In this document: piece after piece, positions 1-11,595 of the stretch
Position numbering within the stretch: the stretch's first letter is position 1
How the letters are laid out: every line of letters begins with the position of its first letter
Assembly (NCBI RefSeq): GCF_037038585.1
Contig: NC_092525.1
Location: forward strand, 31,708,367 to 31,772,366
Reading direction: 5' to 3'
Origin: Patagioenas fasciata
Taxonomy: Eukaryota > Chordata > Aves > Columbiformes > Columbidae
DNA: 64,000 nt
The notes under the pieces: model-generated
Databases searched by the model: none
Told to the model about the DNA's origin: nothing
The model's input: the letters and a program-made list of their open reading frames with translations, nothing else
Made by a program: the position numbers and the translations under genes

Positions 1-2871
1 TTATGAAGTCATCTAATTATACTACAAAGGCACACATTATTGCAAAAACGTAAAGCCATGATCTTACTTTGCTAAGCAATCTTTGGAAAGCAAAGCAATG
101 CAAGATCTTCCCAAATTCAGGTATGCAGATTGAGGATGGCTTTGCTACAGAAAGGCACAGTCCTCTACTGGAAGGTACAAGATGTTCTAACAAAACATTT
201 CGAATAGTTTAACTGGTGACCTCTCATTTTTCTATCCAGAGTTTTCACTTGTTTTTCAGCAACTCCTGTTGATTTCAACAGTATACTAGGCAATTGTGTT
301 AAAAGTTAAAACTTCTATTTTGAGTGGACATCAGGAAAAAGTTTATAAGATTAAAAATCTTCAATCTACTTTTCTACTTTTACCAGTCTTCACTAAGACA
401 CTAACAATTTCCTTTCTAATCCCATTGCACTCACTGTATTTTCCTACTTTTTTCCAAAGCATCAACAAATTTTACAGTTTTGCAAACCTTAAGATGCCAA
501 AAGACAATGCTCTGGAAAACAACCAAAACCAGTTATACCTACTTAGCGATGTGAAAAAATGGGCGTCTTCCCTTATAAGAAATGTCACATTTCCTCAGTC
601 TGTTCTAGCATTAAAATAAAATCTTTTTACAGTAGTAGAAAACTTTTCTCAATGAAGACGCTTCAGTATTTCAAACTTCAAGTGGCAGCAAAGTTACAAG
701 TGTTGGAAAACAATTTAAGACATTGTAAAGTTTTAAACAAAGGAAGACATCAGCATCTGTACACATAGGAGAGGCATCAATATTTAGCACACACAAGATA
801 ACAGTAGGGCTCCCTACTAACCCCATAACAATTAAGTTTACTGTACATTCAACCAGGTGATACAAACCCATGCACCAGGAATCAGAAGCTCAGCACTTTA
901 CACTGGATGGATTGTTTTGTCAGTGCCTACCCTTGCTGCTATATTTATAACAATATCCCTTAGCCATTTCAAAAAGGGAAAACAAGAAGAAAAATTGAGT
1001 CATATTGACTAAGAAGCTCTAGAAGCATCTGGTAAACTTAAATTCTTCTGTGCAAGACATGAGTTTAGTGAGGAAGCTTCAAAACACCCCCAAATCTGTT
1101 AAGGGCCTTGTCTTGCATGGAAATCTTTAGACATGCATGAACATTGGGATAAGTCATTCCACTGACTGCAAGTATTTTTCATCATCCTAGCTACAGACAT
1201 CAAACATTCATAACATCAACAGGCAAGTACTTCAAAACTAGAGCAAGAAGTCAACATTAGTGTCATGCTCTAGAATATAAACAAGATTAGCACAAAGAAA
1301 CAAACATGCACTTGTGTAACTATTTATAAGAATAACCACAGCACCTCCAATAGCATATCACAACTAGAATTTCTGAAAAATGAGAGTGCCATCTTTGAAC
1401 CTAAGCAAAGATTTTTCCATATTACCAAAGACTTTTTAAAAAAAAGTAATTCATACAATCTTGTTCAACTTGCGTGCATTGCTATAATTTAAACATTAAG
1501 GCAAAGTATTACAGAATTTAAAAAGAACATACCTCAAGGGGTCATTCCTTATATAAAGTGTGAGTTACAGAAGGTGGCCACGCTTTCAGTATTTTTTTAA
1601 TGTTATTCAGGAGCTCGTATTCAACACATTTTATCTTTGATGCTTTTTCATTTTGTATACCACGGCAAGTTATTTGAACAAAACAATAAATAAAGAACAG
1701 GCATCAAACTTAGTACTATTTGTAAGTCTCATCCTTAATCCAGAAGTAGCCATACTGGTCTTTCTAATGATAGCAGTCAAAAAAAAGTTGGGCATACATA
1801 AATTTACCATAACTAGTTCACTGCATGCTGACAACAGCATTGTGGTATGCTGAAATTTTAAATGCCTTAAAATTCATCGTGCAATTACGATTAAAATAGT
1901 TGGAATGTTGTAACATGAAAAACAACAGGTTTTGGCAAGATACAAGTATAGCAAAGGGGAGAGAAGGTCACAGGAATCAGACAGGATAACAGGTAACTGA
2001 ATAAGCATTTTCACCAGAGGAAACTGAAGTGAGTAATTTGAGAAAATAAGACTCATGCCTTGGCTAATAGGAAAGAGGAATCCAAGATAATTTTCACATC
2101 ACTTAGAGAATGGTGGTCTTGTCAAACTAAGAGAATAGTAAAGAGAAAAATGGTGTAGAAAGACAAAGAAATAAAATTGACTTTTAGTAACTTAAACTTG
2201 GAGATGGTCACAAACTACCTGGGAAAGCAGGGAGCAGAGAAGGCTGGGATGAAGGAGAGAATGTGCGTGTGCACACGCGTGTGTTTGCACGCACAGGCAA
2301 ATGATTTTCCTATGCCTGAACTGCTTCTTTAAAAATTTATGCATTAATTCACCCAGTCAGAGTCTTGCCAAGAGTAAAGGAAGATGAGAATGCACAAATT
2401 AGAAAATTTGAACAATTAAATGTTTCTTTCAAAGCCTAAGAAATAACATTTGTGCAATGACAGACAGAAACAGAAAGGATATTTTCACTTTTTTAATGCA
2501 TCAAAACTGGTAATTTCCTAGAACACCAGCTGTCATACTTTTATTTTCTCAGCCAAGTAATTCTTAATGTGTTCCCTATAGTAGAATGGAAATACCTCTG
2601 TAGTGGCAAACACCCATGCTTTTTAAATGTAGAATATAAAATTTGTTTGTATAAGAAGTCCCAAATGCCAAATCACAGAAGTAACAAGTAGCAGCATCTT
2701 AATTGTTGACTTTACTTTCCCCGGTTCAAACAGGCCAAGGTCAATGGCATCTTAGATACCACAGTAACTCACAAGGAAGGAGACACTTCTTGAGGTGTGC
2801 AATGCTTTTTGACACTAGATCTGCAGCATTAATTATCCCAACCTCATCAGTACAAGTATTGCTTCACTTAC
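1..2871 (-). other. DR1: DR1 intron 2 (partial)
   Basis: Gene-free AT-rich DNA downstream of the DR1 exon 2 donor. I see no exon matching the DR1 C-terminus and no recognisable transposon. It holds an alternating purine-pyrimidine run at 2261-2284 (listed separately). Short open frames here show no family similarity that I can recognise. Confidence 0.75.
2261..2284. repeat. Alternating purine-pyrimidine run with two overlapping palindromes
   Basis: Twenty-four bases alternate strictly between purine and pyrimidine and are rich in GC and GT steps. Within it GTGTGCACAC (2267-2276) and ACACGCGTGT (2273-2282) are perfect 10-bp palindromes that overlap by four bases. Such runs favour left-handed (Z) DNA under supercoiling; whether it forms here is inference. 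Confidence 0.7.
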
Positions 2872-3035
2872 TTTTGCAAATAATTCCTGTTGCTGCCTTA
2901 GAAGCTCTTCTTCCGGAATGCCGAGGTTCTCCAAGCGTGAACTGGCCTTTCTTCTCTTTAGTGCTACTGTTTTGCATTCTTGTAAGACTTCTTTTACTTC
3001 ACTGATATAAGAGCCAAACCCTAAACTTTCTAGCG
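2872..3035 (-). CDS. DR1: DR1 coding exon 2
   Basis: Encodes residues 74-128 (ALESLGFGSYISEVKEVLQE onward), the end of the histone fold and the following basic helix with KRRK. A pyrimidine-rich acceptor ending CTAG precedes it and a GTAAGT donor follows. The next exon is outside the window. Confidence 0.95.
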
Positions 3036-6000
3036 CTAGAAAGAAAAAAAGAAAACACATTGTTCATCATTTATAAAACTTTTTATTAGAGATATCAATT
3101 TGTTTATTTAAAAGATTTAAAAAAAAAGTAGTAAGAAGTTTGATCACTTTTCTATGTGGTGATGAAAAATCTGTGTTCATAAGAAGATCTGACAGCTATT
3201 TTCCCTGCCTTCTCCTATACCATTTAAGAATATATGTTTTCAGCTAGAAAAATTAAGGTTAGTCAAATGCAACCAAATAAGTCTGCACTTGCAGAGGATT
3301 CCGGGCTCTCAGATCTATTTTGCTAGAGATAGATATTCTTCAAAAGACATCTTTCCCCATCTTCTACATATCAGAATCAATAATTTATTAACCAAGAAGT
3401 CCTTCCTATCTGATTGTCAACCTTTAATCTCTCAGGGATTTTGTCTTTCCAGTTTTGTTGCAAGTCTTCCGTAGAAGGTAAATTAGCAACCTATAACAAA
3501 GCAAAAGTGATGCATGTAAAATGATCACAGATCTCTCAATTAAGATAGAAATCATTAATATTACCTTAGACCTGTGAATTTCAGTGTTTGCCTTTTAATA
3601 CCTAAAATCATATTTCAAGTGCCAAGAAGCTAAAAATGCAGAATTCACACATATAGATTTATATAAAATTATGTACGAGTTCTTAGTTATTTTATTTCTC
3701 AACAGAAACCCTTTCATTTATCTCTACATGAAAATATATTCAGAAACTAAAATCTTGCACTTTTCTTTGCCCAAAGAAATCTGAAATGCAGATATATCAT
3801 ACAATAACAGTTTTTTTAAATAACGTAAGAGTAACAGGAAGGATTATAAAAACCCAGGTAGAACATGTGACAAAAGGCACTCTGTTTCCTGATTCACCAT
3901 TTAGTATGACATGCCTCCACATATACACACACCCCACAGCATAACCTGTTACAGAATATGCCAGACATATTACATAAACGCCAATCACATTGGAAAAAAA
4001 AGTCTCATTTTAATAAAACACCTGGTTCATTTCCAGTATTCACACAAATCAGTTTTCTTTACAGCATCATAGTTGTTTGTACTTTTATCTTACTTTATTT
4101 TCAACCTTAAGTCACAAGCTACTCAAGAAATAGCAGTAAAATAAACTGCACAACAGCCATCAACATCTTGTCATAAACAAGCTCTCGGTTACACTAACTC
4201 AGACTATATTCTAACATTACTTTTCTAAGCAACCTTTTCCTACCCATAATTCCAGCAGCATGCCATTGTATCATACACCTAAACAATAAGCCAAAGGCAT
4301 TCTGTAAGGTTTCAGCTTCCAACCTGTACCCAAGGAGACCATTACTACACTGTCTTCACTAGGGCAGTGTGGTGAAGCTGTCTAGTCATGCAGGACCACC
4401 ATTCCTTTAACAGATAACATTTGGCAAATCTTACGAAAAATGAATTATTAATAAAAACAAAGTTAAAAGAAACTGATTTAGAGATAAGCAAATTACTTCA
4501 GAGACAGTTTCTCAGTTCAGCCTCAGCCCACACACAGATGCTGGAAAGACTTTTTTCAATTAGTCCACAGTTTCTACCAGAATTACCAAAAGCCTTCAGT
4601 AACTTGTTTAATCCAGCCTCAGCAGATAGGAGGCAAATCCATGTCTCACTGGTTAGCTAAGCAGCCTATAAATATTTAAAAATGCATTTTAAAAGGTAAA
4701 CCTCATGTACAGTGAACTATCCAAAGTAATAATTTTTTTAACCAAAGTATATTTTTTTTAAGAACTCTACAAGTCTAATGTCACTAAGACAAACCAATAA
4801 AGCAAATACATAGGTGTTCATCAAAAGAACATTCACAGTGATCAGGGTTGGCAGTCTGTTGCATCAGAAAATGAACAACAGCCCAATCTGAAATCACCAG
4901 CAAGATGTGTATTTATAGAAATTTCAAATGGCCCTTAAAGGAAAATCAAGTAATGGAAAGAACTTCCAATTATGTATTAAATGTAAAGACTAATATATAT
5001 ATATATATACACACACACACATATCCAAAAGAAAATGTGATATAACCAAGACAGATTTGTACAACTGTTCAACATAATAAAGCTATGAAGAGCCATATCT
5101 GCACCATAGGTCTAGTGCATCATAATTCTGCTGGCTGTGAATCGACTTCAGAAATGTACTATCTTGTTGAAACACACCACAGCTTTATAGAACATCTGCA
5201 CAAAAGGACTGTGAATCCCTTTATAGCAGCATGGTACTAAAATGTGGGGAAAGCGATCACTAACTTAGCAGAGCTACTGTTCCACCAAAACTCAGTCTTT
5301 CTGTTGCTTGAGTCTGAAATCTACATGTCTAACCAGATTGCCAAAAATTCAGTACCTTACTGAGGTTAGAATGATCACATGAAATTTAAACAACTCAATC
5401 CCAAAATACAGCATCTTTTTTTGGTAGGAAGAAGGGAAGTTCTCATATTTAAAAACACCAAATCACAACTATCCTTTCCTCAGTTTCCTCCCACTCTTAA
5501 AGACTGCATGAAGGTGCAGATCTCCAACTAATCAGCTAAGCATTATTAGTTCTACATTTGATATTTTAATAAAATCAGGTCATTCATATCTGAGGTTTTT
5601 ACTTTTTGTGCTCCTTTCAAAGAAAATTAACTTCCAAAGTAAAATCTCAAATGTTAACAGTTGTTCAGGGTTTTTTTAACCTTAAATGCTAACATAAACA
5701 CTGCTAATAACCTAGCAGTCCATGAAAATAAGATACAGGATTTGCCATCAATCCATGGACTACCTTACTGCACAACAGTTCTATGTAAATGAAGTAATCA
5801 CAGTAATCAACTTCATAAAAACAGTGATTTAAAATCTCACCAATTTCAGAATTCAATGGAAATTTAATTTCTCTTTAAAAGCCTGCTTTGTCACAACTCG
5901 CATAACTATCAAATAAGACTATTTTCTGTTCCAGGGTGGAAGGATATTCATTTTGTTATTAGAGTCCCAGACTCACAACCAGGTTCCTGATGGTGGGATT

Positions 6001-8653
6001 CAACAATGGACATGGAGACTATCTCCACTCAGGAGTATGATGTAGCCTTGATGCCTTTGGGTACTCTCCAGGGAAGCTGCTTTGTGTTTTATCGCTAGCA
6101 GTGAGCGCTTGGCATAGTCTGAGTACATCTACCACATCAGATCTCTCACAGGATGCGAGAAGCCTCTCCGTTCCTTTCCCTGTGCTGCTGACAGCACTGT
6201 GCCAGGCAAGTGTTTGTGCTACCACACAATGAAACATGGCAGGGACTTCATCCATCTGAAGCACAACCCGGTGGCAAGGGGAAAACATTCTAGCTCAGCA
6301 CATGGCCACACAATCATTTTAACAGTGCAGCAAAGGAGAGGCGTCTTAAGCACCACTGCTGCCAAACACCTAGAACAGTGACCAAGTTTCAGATTACTTC
6401 TAATACAGTCCAATGGCAGGGTCAGTTGGATCAGCAATTGCGAGATCCAGCTCTAGGGAGGTTACAGAGATTCTTCTTGGCAGCAGCCTGTGTTTAGACT
6501 GGACCAGGCGTGATGCGATGGCCATTAGTCTCATTTTACTTCTAAATTAACTAGTTTAAGAATTCAAAAGGAACAAGATATCTGGATGACCACAACAAAC
6601 ATACTTCAATCACTTAATTTGTTAGCATCACTGTCACGAAGCTACATTGAGAGGCAGTTAGCACAGCCAGGACCAAGAATGTATGAAGATGGATGAAAGC
6701 TGAAATGCTATGCCTGTATACATACAACTACCGTTTCCAAAATTAGTGTTCTAAACCCTCACAACTCACAGAGCGATCATCTGCCAACTGACCAGCATCT
6801 GAAAGAAGTTAATAGCGCACACATCTCCCTAAAGACAACAACAGCAAAAAATCCAATAACAACTCCTTCCACATCCAGAGCATTACAAAAATGGATACAT
6901 TACCGAAGTTCTCCTTAGTAATAACTGACTAAAAAGTACACATCTAATTCGAAAATAGTTTTTCCTCACTCTAAAATCTGGCAATATGAAGACATAGAAC
7001 CCAGCAAAATGCTTGGTTTGTGACCATCTGACGATGATATGCACATGCACCTGTGTGTATATACACACACATTTTGTGTTTTTTCAGAAGATCCAGGATA
7101 CACCTAGTGCAGCAATAGGTCACATATTTTTCTAAGGACCACAGCTACTGAGCAAAAAAAAATCTTCATATGTGAATTCTTGATTGTCCTTAACCTTAAA
7201 GATCGTGTCTATTTCTGTGTTAAGAACTGAGCTCAAATGCTTGGGTGGTCAGTTGAAGGAACTAGCCGTGTATTTAAAAGCAACGTACCCAAAGTATGCC
7301 TGCATGTGCAAGCACAAGTTTTACTCTTTATATCCTGAGTTTCTTTGACAGAGTTGTTTTGCTAAACTTCTAGATTTATCTGTATTTTATTTAATATTAG
7401 AGCTCATAAAAGCTACATATTGTTTTGTTTTTCATAATCCAGTCAAGCACTCAAAACTCTTCTGGTGAGCAAGTTAATATAATCCAAAGGAATCAGATTT
7501 TTTTTGTGTGTGTCACAGAATCATTAGGAAAACAAACAAACAAAAAACAAACAACAAACAAAAAACCCACACTTTTTAAACTAACTCGATACCATCACAG
7601 CCCTGAAACTAGCTCTACTGTAAATGCTACTTTTACTATCTCTACCAGGCAGCAAAGTACTCTTTCGCTATTACCGCTATAAATGTCTTTCCAGCAAACA
7701 CTGCTATCAAAAATCTTTGCTTAAGCAAAGTAAATTATTCCTGACAAAAGATGCCTGTTGCAGACTTAACAATGAAGCAACAAAACTCCTTATTTGTGGC
7801 AAAATTTAAAGAAAAGCCAATGAGAGGCAGAGAGCAACAGAACATGGAAGTCGACAGCAGAAAAAGCTGCAAGGGCACAAGTCACATTTAAATGTTTTCT
7901 ACGACAGAAGCAAATACTTAAACAATCAGACTTCAAGGTTAGCCCTAGAAAAATATTTTACTCTTTATGGGATCCAGACAGGATGACCCTGGATAAAAGC
8001 CTGGGCCCCACATACCCAATCATACATCTTTTGTCATTCTCCAATCAGAAAGGCACTTAACAAGCTCAGGACCTTAAAGCAATTTGTAAAAGAAACGTGC
8101 AGAATCATTCGAAAAACAGACCTATTTTCACGGGTACCAAAGACGAATGGATTCCATGACTTCGCTCAAAATATCATAGAGTTCCCTGAATCGCAAAACG
8201 AGAACTGGTCCTGAGCATACTCACCAGCGGCTCTGAGCACACAAAGACAACCTTCCCTTGCCATGCGACTGACAAGCCAGACAGCACAGCCTTCTATTCC
8301 AGACCCGCAGAAGACCCTGCCTTTTGTCTGCTGTGCAGTTACAAGACAGCACGGAGGGAGAAGCCGCAGGAGAACAGGAGCGGCTCGGAGCCCGGCGGGG
8401 CCGCGGCGCAGCGGGCAGAAGCACACCGCCTACCTTGTATGACATGCTCCGGGGAGATGGTTTTCTTCTCCGACTTGTTGCAGATCTCGTTGGCCTCGGA
8501 GGAGATGAGGTGGATGAACTCAGTGCAGCAGTTGACCACCAGCTCCCGGGCATCGTTTGCCACGCGGACGTTGGGGAGCGTTTCTTTGATCATCTTGTTG
8601 ATGGCAGCCCTGGGGATGGTCAGGTCGTCGTCGTTGCCCGACGACGAGGCCAT
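2872..8653 (-). CDS. DR1: DR1 (NC2-beta), 5' two coding exons; 3' end off window
   Basis: Down-regulator of transcription 1, the beta subunit of negative cofactor 2. It pairs with DRAP1 through a histone fold and binds TBP on promoter DNA in the nucleus, blocking TFIIA/TFIIB entry; it is also an ATAC complex subunit. Seen here: exon 1 (8434-8653, residues 1-73, start MASSSGNDDDLTIPRAAINK) and exon 2 (2872-3035, residues 75-128, ending QQQELFAK). They join in phase 1 through a GT-AG intron of 5.4 kb and read as near-identical to the mammalian protein. The ATG has a purine at -3 and G at +4. Exon 2 ends with a good donor (GTAAGT), so the Gln/Ala-rich and acidic C-terminus (about residues 129-176) must be encoded left of position 1; I found nothing like it in 1-2871. 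Confidence 0.96.
4992..5023. repeat. Compound (TA)n(CA)n microsatellite
   Basis: A run of AT dinucleotides passes directly into AC dinucleotides. It lies inside DR1 intron 1. Confidence 0.9.
7530..7567. repeat. A/C-rich low-complexity tract
   Basis: Irregular repeats of CAAA and CAAAAA. Similar tracts, all C/A-rich on the plus strand, occur at 14796-14880, 46158-46187, 47330-47394 and 58922-58960. Confidence 0.8.
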
Positions 8654-9260
8654 CCTGGCTGCCGCCGGCTCCCCGGGAAGCGATCAGCTCCCGCGCTCAG
8701 AGCTGCCTCAGCCCCCGCCCGGGGCTCCAGCGCGCGGGGAGCCGGCGAGGGGCTGGCGGGGCCGCGGGAAGCGACGCTACGGAGGGCGAACGGGCCGGGC
8801 CGCCGGTGCGCAGAGCCGGGAGCGTTGCTCGGGCTCAGGGCTCCCTCGGTCGCGGCGTCTGCCACTGCCGCCTCTGCCGCATCCTTCGGGCGCGAGGGCC
8901 GCCGCCTTATGAACCGCCCGAGGGACGGAGAACGGACACACGGCCCAGCTCCGCGCCTTCAGCCCCGGCGGCGCCTGGCCCGGCGGGGAGCGCGGCCGCG
9001 CGGCGGAAACGCTCTGGCTACGGGCTCGACCTGCGAGCGACGTCGTTTCCGCCGGAAGCCGGAACAAGCCTCTGTCGCCTGCCCCCGCCCGCCCGGGGAG
9101 GGCCGGAAGCGCTGGCGGCGCGCGGCCTCAGAGGTGGCGGCACGTGCGGGGCTGCGGCGAGGCCGCGGGTCGGGGCCCGCGGGGCCGCCTCTGTGCCCTG
9201 CGCGCCGCCGCACCGCCTTCCCTCGGCGCCAGCAGCGGCCGGGGCTTTTGCACCCTCACT
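8340..9260 (-). promoter_or_regulatory. DR1: DR1 CpG-island promoter and 5' UTR
   Basis: A sharp rise in G+C and CpG density surrounds DR1 exon 1 and extends about 600 bp upstream of the ATG. No TATA box was seen. Upstream of the ATG there are two CCGGAAG ETS-type motifs (9052-9058 and 9103-9109) and a CACGTG E-box (9141-9146), motifs typical of housekeeping CpG promoters. The transcription start was not located. The long open frames here on both strands result from few stop codons in GC-rich DNA. Confidence 0.75.
8434..8653 (-). CDS. DR1: DR1 coding exon 1
   Basis: Encodes residues 1-73, most of the histone fold, including NKMIKETLPNVRV and the stretch ending SPEHVIQ. It ends with one base of the next codon before a GTAGGC donor. 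It lies inside a CpG island. Confidence 0.96.
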
Positions 9261-9299
9261 GAGCTCCTTCCCAGAGCAGGACAAGGCGCTCGGCTCATC

Positions 9300-10680
9300 A
9301 CCAGCCGCTTATCCTCGAGCTGCAGTGGGTGCAGTCATGGCTGGATTTACTCGGGAGCCATCTATGCAGTTGCGTTTTCTGCCTTCCGCCCACCCATGAC
9401 CTGCATCAGAAGGCTTGCCTGAACACAGCAGCAGTTGTGGTGTGTGTGGTGCCACATTGGAATCGTGGCCCTGGCCGCTGCCAAGGACAAAGCCGCCCAG
9501 CTCTGAGCTGTAGCCCAGAGACAGCCCCACCTGAGCCACGCTGAGAGGGGGACACCAGCTGCACCCCAAGCTGCTGACAGGCCCTGCTCTTCAGATGTCT
9601 CTGGCCAAGCCATAACCCTGCGACGACCCTCAACCTTTGGCAGACGGCAACAGGGTCTCTGGCTGCACCCTGGGGTGCAGAAGTGGCAAGTGGCCATGCT
9701 TGCTTCAGCCCCTGCAGCACTCTGCTGTCACTTCATTCCTGCCTCCCCATCTGCAGCCCAGCCATTAGTTGCACCTCTGCCCTACCCCCACACTGATGTT
9801 GGGGTGCAGGCACCAGCTTGGTATTTTATAGAAACATGCAGTTGGAAGAGACCCTCAAGATCATCAAATCCAACCATAACATAACTCTGGCACCAAACTA
9901 TGTCCCTAAGAACCTTGTCTATGCGCCTTTTAAACACCTCCAGGGATGATGACTCCATCAGTGCCCTGAGCAGCTTGTTCCACTGCTTCACAACCCCTTC
10001 CGTGAAGAAATTTTTTCCTAATATCCCATCTGAACCTTCCCTGGTGCAAACTGAGGCCACTGCCTCTTGTATTCTGAAGGTGTCCAGCTGTGTGCCAGGG
10101 CTGCTGTGGGCACTGTCCTCCAAGCTCTCCGCCACCTGCAGTCCTAGGAAGGTCCCTGCACACAACCACACCCTGAGCCCCACCAAAGGGTCATGACTAC
10201 AAAGTAAGCCCAGCTTTACCTTAAGTGTGTGGAGCTGCCTGGCTCTGAGCTGGCCTTTGAGGCAAGGCAGGGCCACTGCAAGTCCCGGCACAGCGTTAGA
10301 TTTAGGCTCAGTAGGAAAGCACTGAAGGAAGGAGGAAGCCAACTCCTGTGTCCCCAGTGAGCTCCAGCCAGGCTTTCCCAGTGAAACCAGGACTGCTTCT
10401 GGAAGGTGCTGAGAAACCGGGCAGTGCTGAGGCAAGGCTGGAGCTCAGGCAACAAGAATGCTGTGCAGGAACAGTGCTTAAACGCAGGTCCCCAGCTTGG
10501 CCTCAGCTGACTTGTAGGACTAGGGTGAAGTAAAGAGAGGGAAAAGACCTTCTGCTCATGCTAGAATGCTAGGATGGCTTGGAAAAGGAGAGCTTGTGGC
10601 TCAGCTTCAGGCACTGAAGACACTGAAGGCATTTAATGGATTTAAATTACTTCTTACTGATAATATTTTGTTATTTTTTT
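9300..10680. other. Intergenic region between DR1 and the RDH8-type gene
   Basis: Moderately GC-rich DNA upstream of DR1 and downstream of the RDH8-type gene. Apart from the CR1 copy at 9822-10075 nothing was recognised. Several overlapping frames on the minus strand (9309-9720) and one of 217 codons at 9782-10435 are open, but the latter runs through the CR1, and none shows a family I know. Confidence 0.65.
9822..10075 (-). mobile_element. CR1 LINE, 5'-truncated 3' end
   Basis: Antisense copy of the 3' part of a chicken-repeat-1 LINE. The plus strand shows the usual tail-proximal block (GTTGGAAGAGACCC, then CATCAAATCCAACC) and the block around TTCCGTGAAGAAATTTTTTC. The minus-strand reading contains the CR1 hallmark FFTEGVVKQWNKL, the end of the reverse-transcriptase protein. 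Clear CR1 similarity stops near 10075. Diverged, so not recent. Confidence 0.85.
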
Positions 10681-10694
10681 CAAAAAACAGTAAC

Positions 10695-10746
10695 CAGAGA
10701 GTAAGAAGATATTTTATTGAGAGATGCTTTTAAAAAACATTTTATT
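10695..10746 (-). terminator. RDH8: Candidate poly(A) signals of the RDH8-type gene
   Basis: Two AATAAA hexamers on the minus strand (at 10741-10746 and 10713-10718), about 620-650 bases after the stop codon, are the first such signals downstream. Assignment is inferred from position. Confidence 0.45.
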
Positions 10747-10808
10747 GTTCACTGTGTGTAATACACCAGTAGCCATTGCCTATGAAGGAAGCATTCAGAG
10801 TATTATAA

Positions 10809-10828
10809 CATATATATATATATATATG
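10809..10828. repeat. (TA)n microsatellite
   Basis: An uninterrupted TA dinucleotide run in the putative 3' UTR of the RDH8-type gene. Confidence 0.85.
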
Positions 10829-11361
10829 AAAAATAAATAGTCTAGTTGTGACATTTTAAGATTGGTGAGGCTCTCTCTTATGCAACTGGTAAGTAAACCT
10901 GATTTCTGAAAATAAGAATGCTATTGTAATTGAGAGATGACTATACTAATTCTATTCTAATAAGTAAAAAGATAAAATATTTAAATTATATTAAGAATCT
11001 AAATTTACATACAGTACACATCTCAATATGTATTATATTCTAATAAGTGGAGGGGACTGGTTTAATACTGAATATGCAAGTATGTTGTATATGCAAGTAT
11101 CAGTCAATGCTCATGCTCCCATGAAAACAGATTGCTGTAAAATCATGCACTAAACAGAATAAACCTATAGTTAGAGGATTTTAATTTCAAGGTTCTGCAA
11201 ACTGTGACGTTCAAGATAAACACATTGAGCTGAATATCTTAGCTAAGCTCAAATAAACATCTTGAGTGCCTTTTCACAATTACAGAGCAAAGGCATTTGA
11301 ATAACAACATACCATGTTATCAGTGGCTAGAAGAAGTAATTCCAATTTGCACTATATAATC

Positions 11362-11595
11362 TCATTGTGAGGGTTTTCCCAGGTCAAAGCTCTTTCTACT
11401 TCTCCACCTTAGCAATTTGATAAAGTTAAGACTCGCGCTGAAGATTTTGTCATGATGAAAAACCATTTTGTAGAATATATCAATGGGTAGATCTCCATTT
11501 GGATCTGCGTATTTCAGAGTTGTCATTGGAGTATATAAGGTGTTGGTCTGATGGCGAAAAGGTGGATTATCTGCAAGAATTATCTTTACTGTATG
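11362..11595 (-). CDS. RDH8: RDH8-type exon 6 (terminal)
   Basis: Residues 240-316 and stop: HTVKIILADNPPFRHQTNTL to the tail KSFDLGKPSQ. FRHQTN and MTTLK align with RRQTN and LTTLK of RDH8. The C-terminal 40 residues are basic and contain no cysteine. Confidence 0.85.
   Translation of the reverse strand, partial: HTVKIILADNPPFRHQTNTLYTPMTTLKYADPNGDLPIDIFYKMVFHHDKIFSASLNFIKLLRWRSRKSFDLGKPSQ

Larger units (their letters stand above)
3036..8433 (-). other. DR1: DR1 intron 1
   Basis: A 5.4-kb intron, mostly AT-rich. It holds a TA/CA compound microsatellite (4992-5023), a short TA/CA stretch (7050-7070) and an A/C-rich tract (7530-7567). A locally more GC-rich patch lies at about 5930-6480; its open frames on both strands look like chance. 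No transposon or RNA gene was recognised. Confidence 0.75.

Noticed and set aside
8324-9262. Open frame of 312 codons on the plus strand, opposite DR1 exon 1, with several other long frames
   Set aside because: All lie in the DR1 CpG island, where GC-rich DNA has few stop codons. The composition is Arg/Ala/Pro/Gly-rich, no domain is visible, and the minus strand here encodes DR1.
9309-9720. Overlapping frames of about 70-110 codons on both strands
   Set aside because: No recognisable domain; several frames are open at once, as expected from moderately GC-rich noncoding DNA.
9782-10435. 217-codon minus-strand frame as a host gene
   Set aside because: Its middle is the CR1 protein end (FFTEGVVKQWNKL); the rest shows no similarity I recognise.
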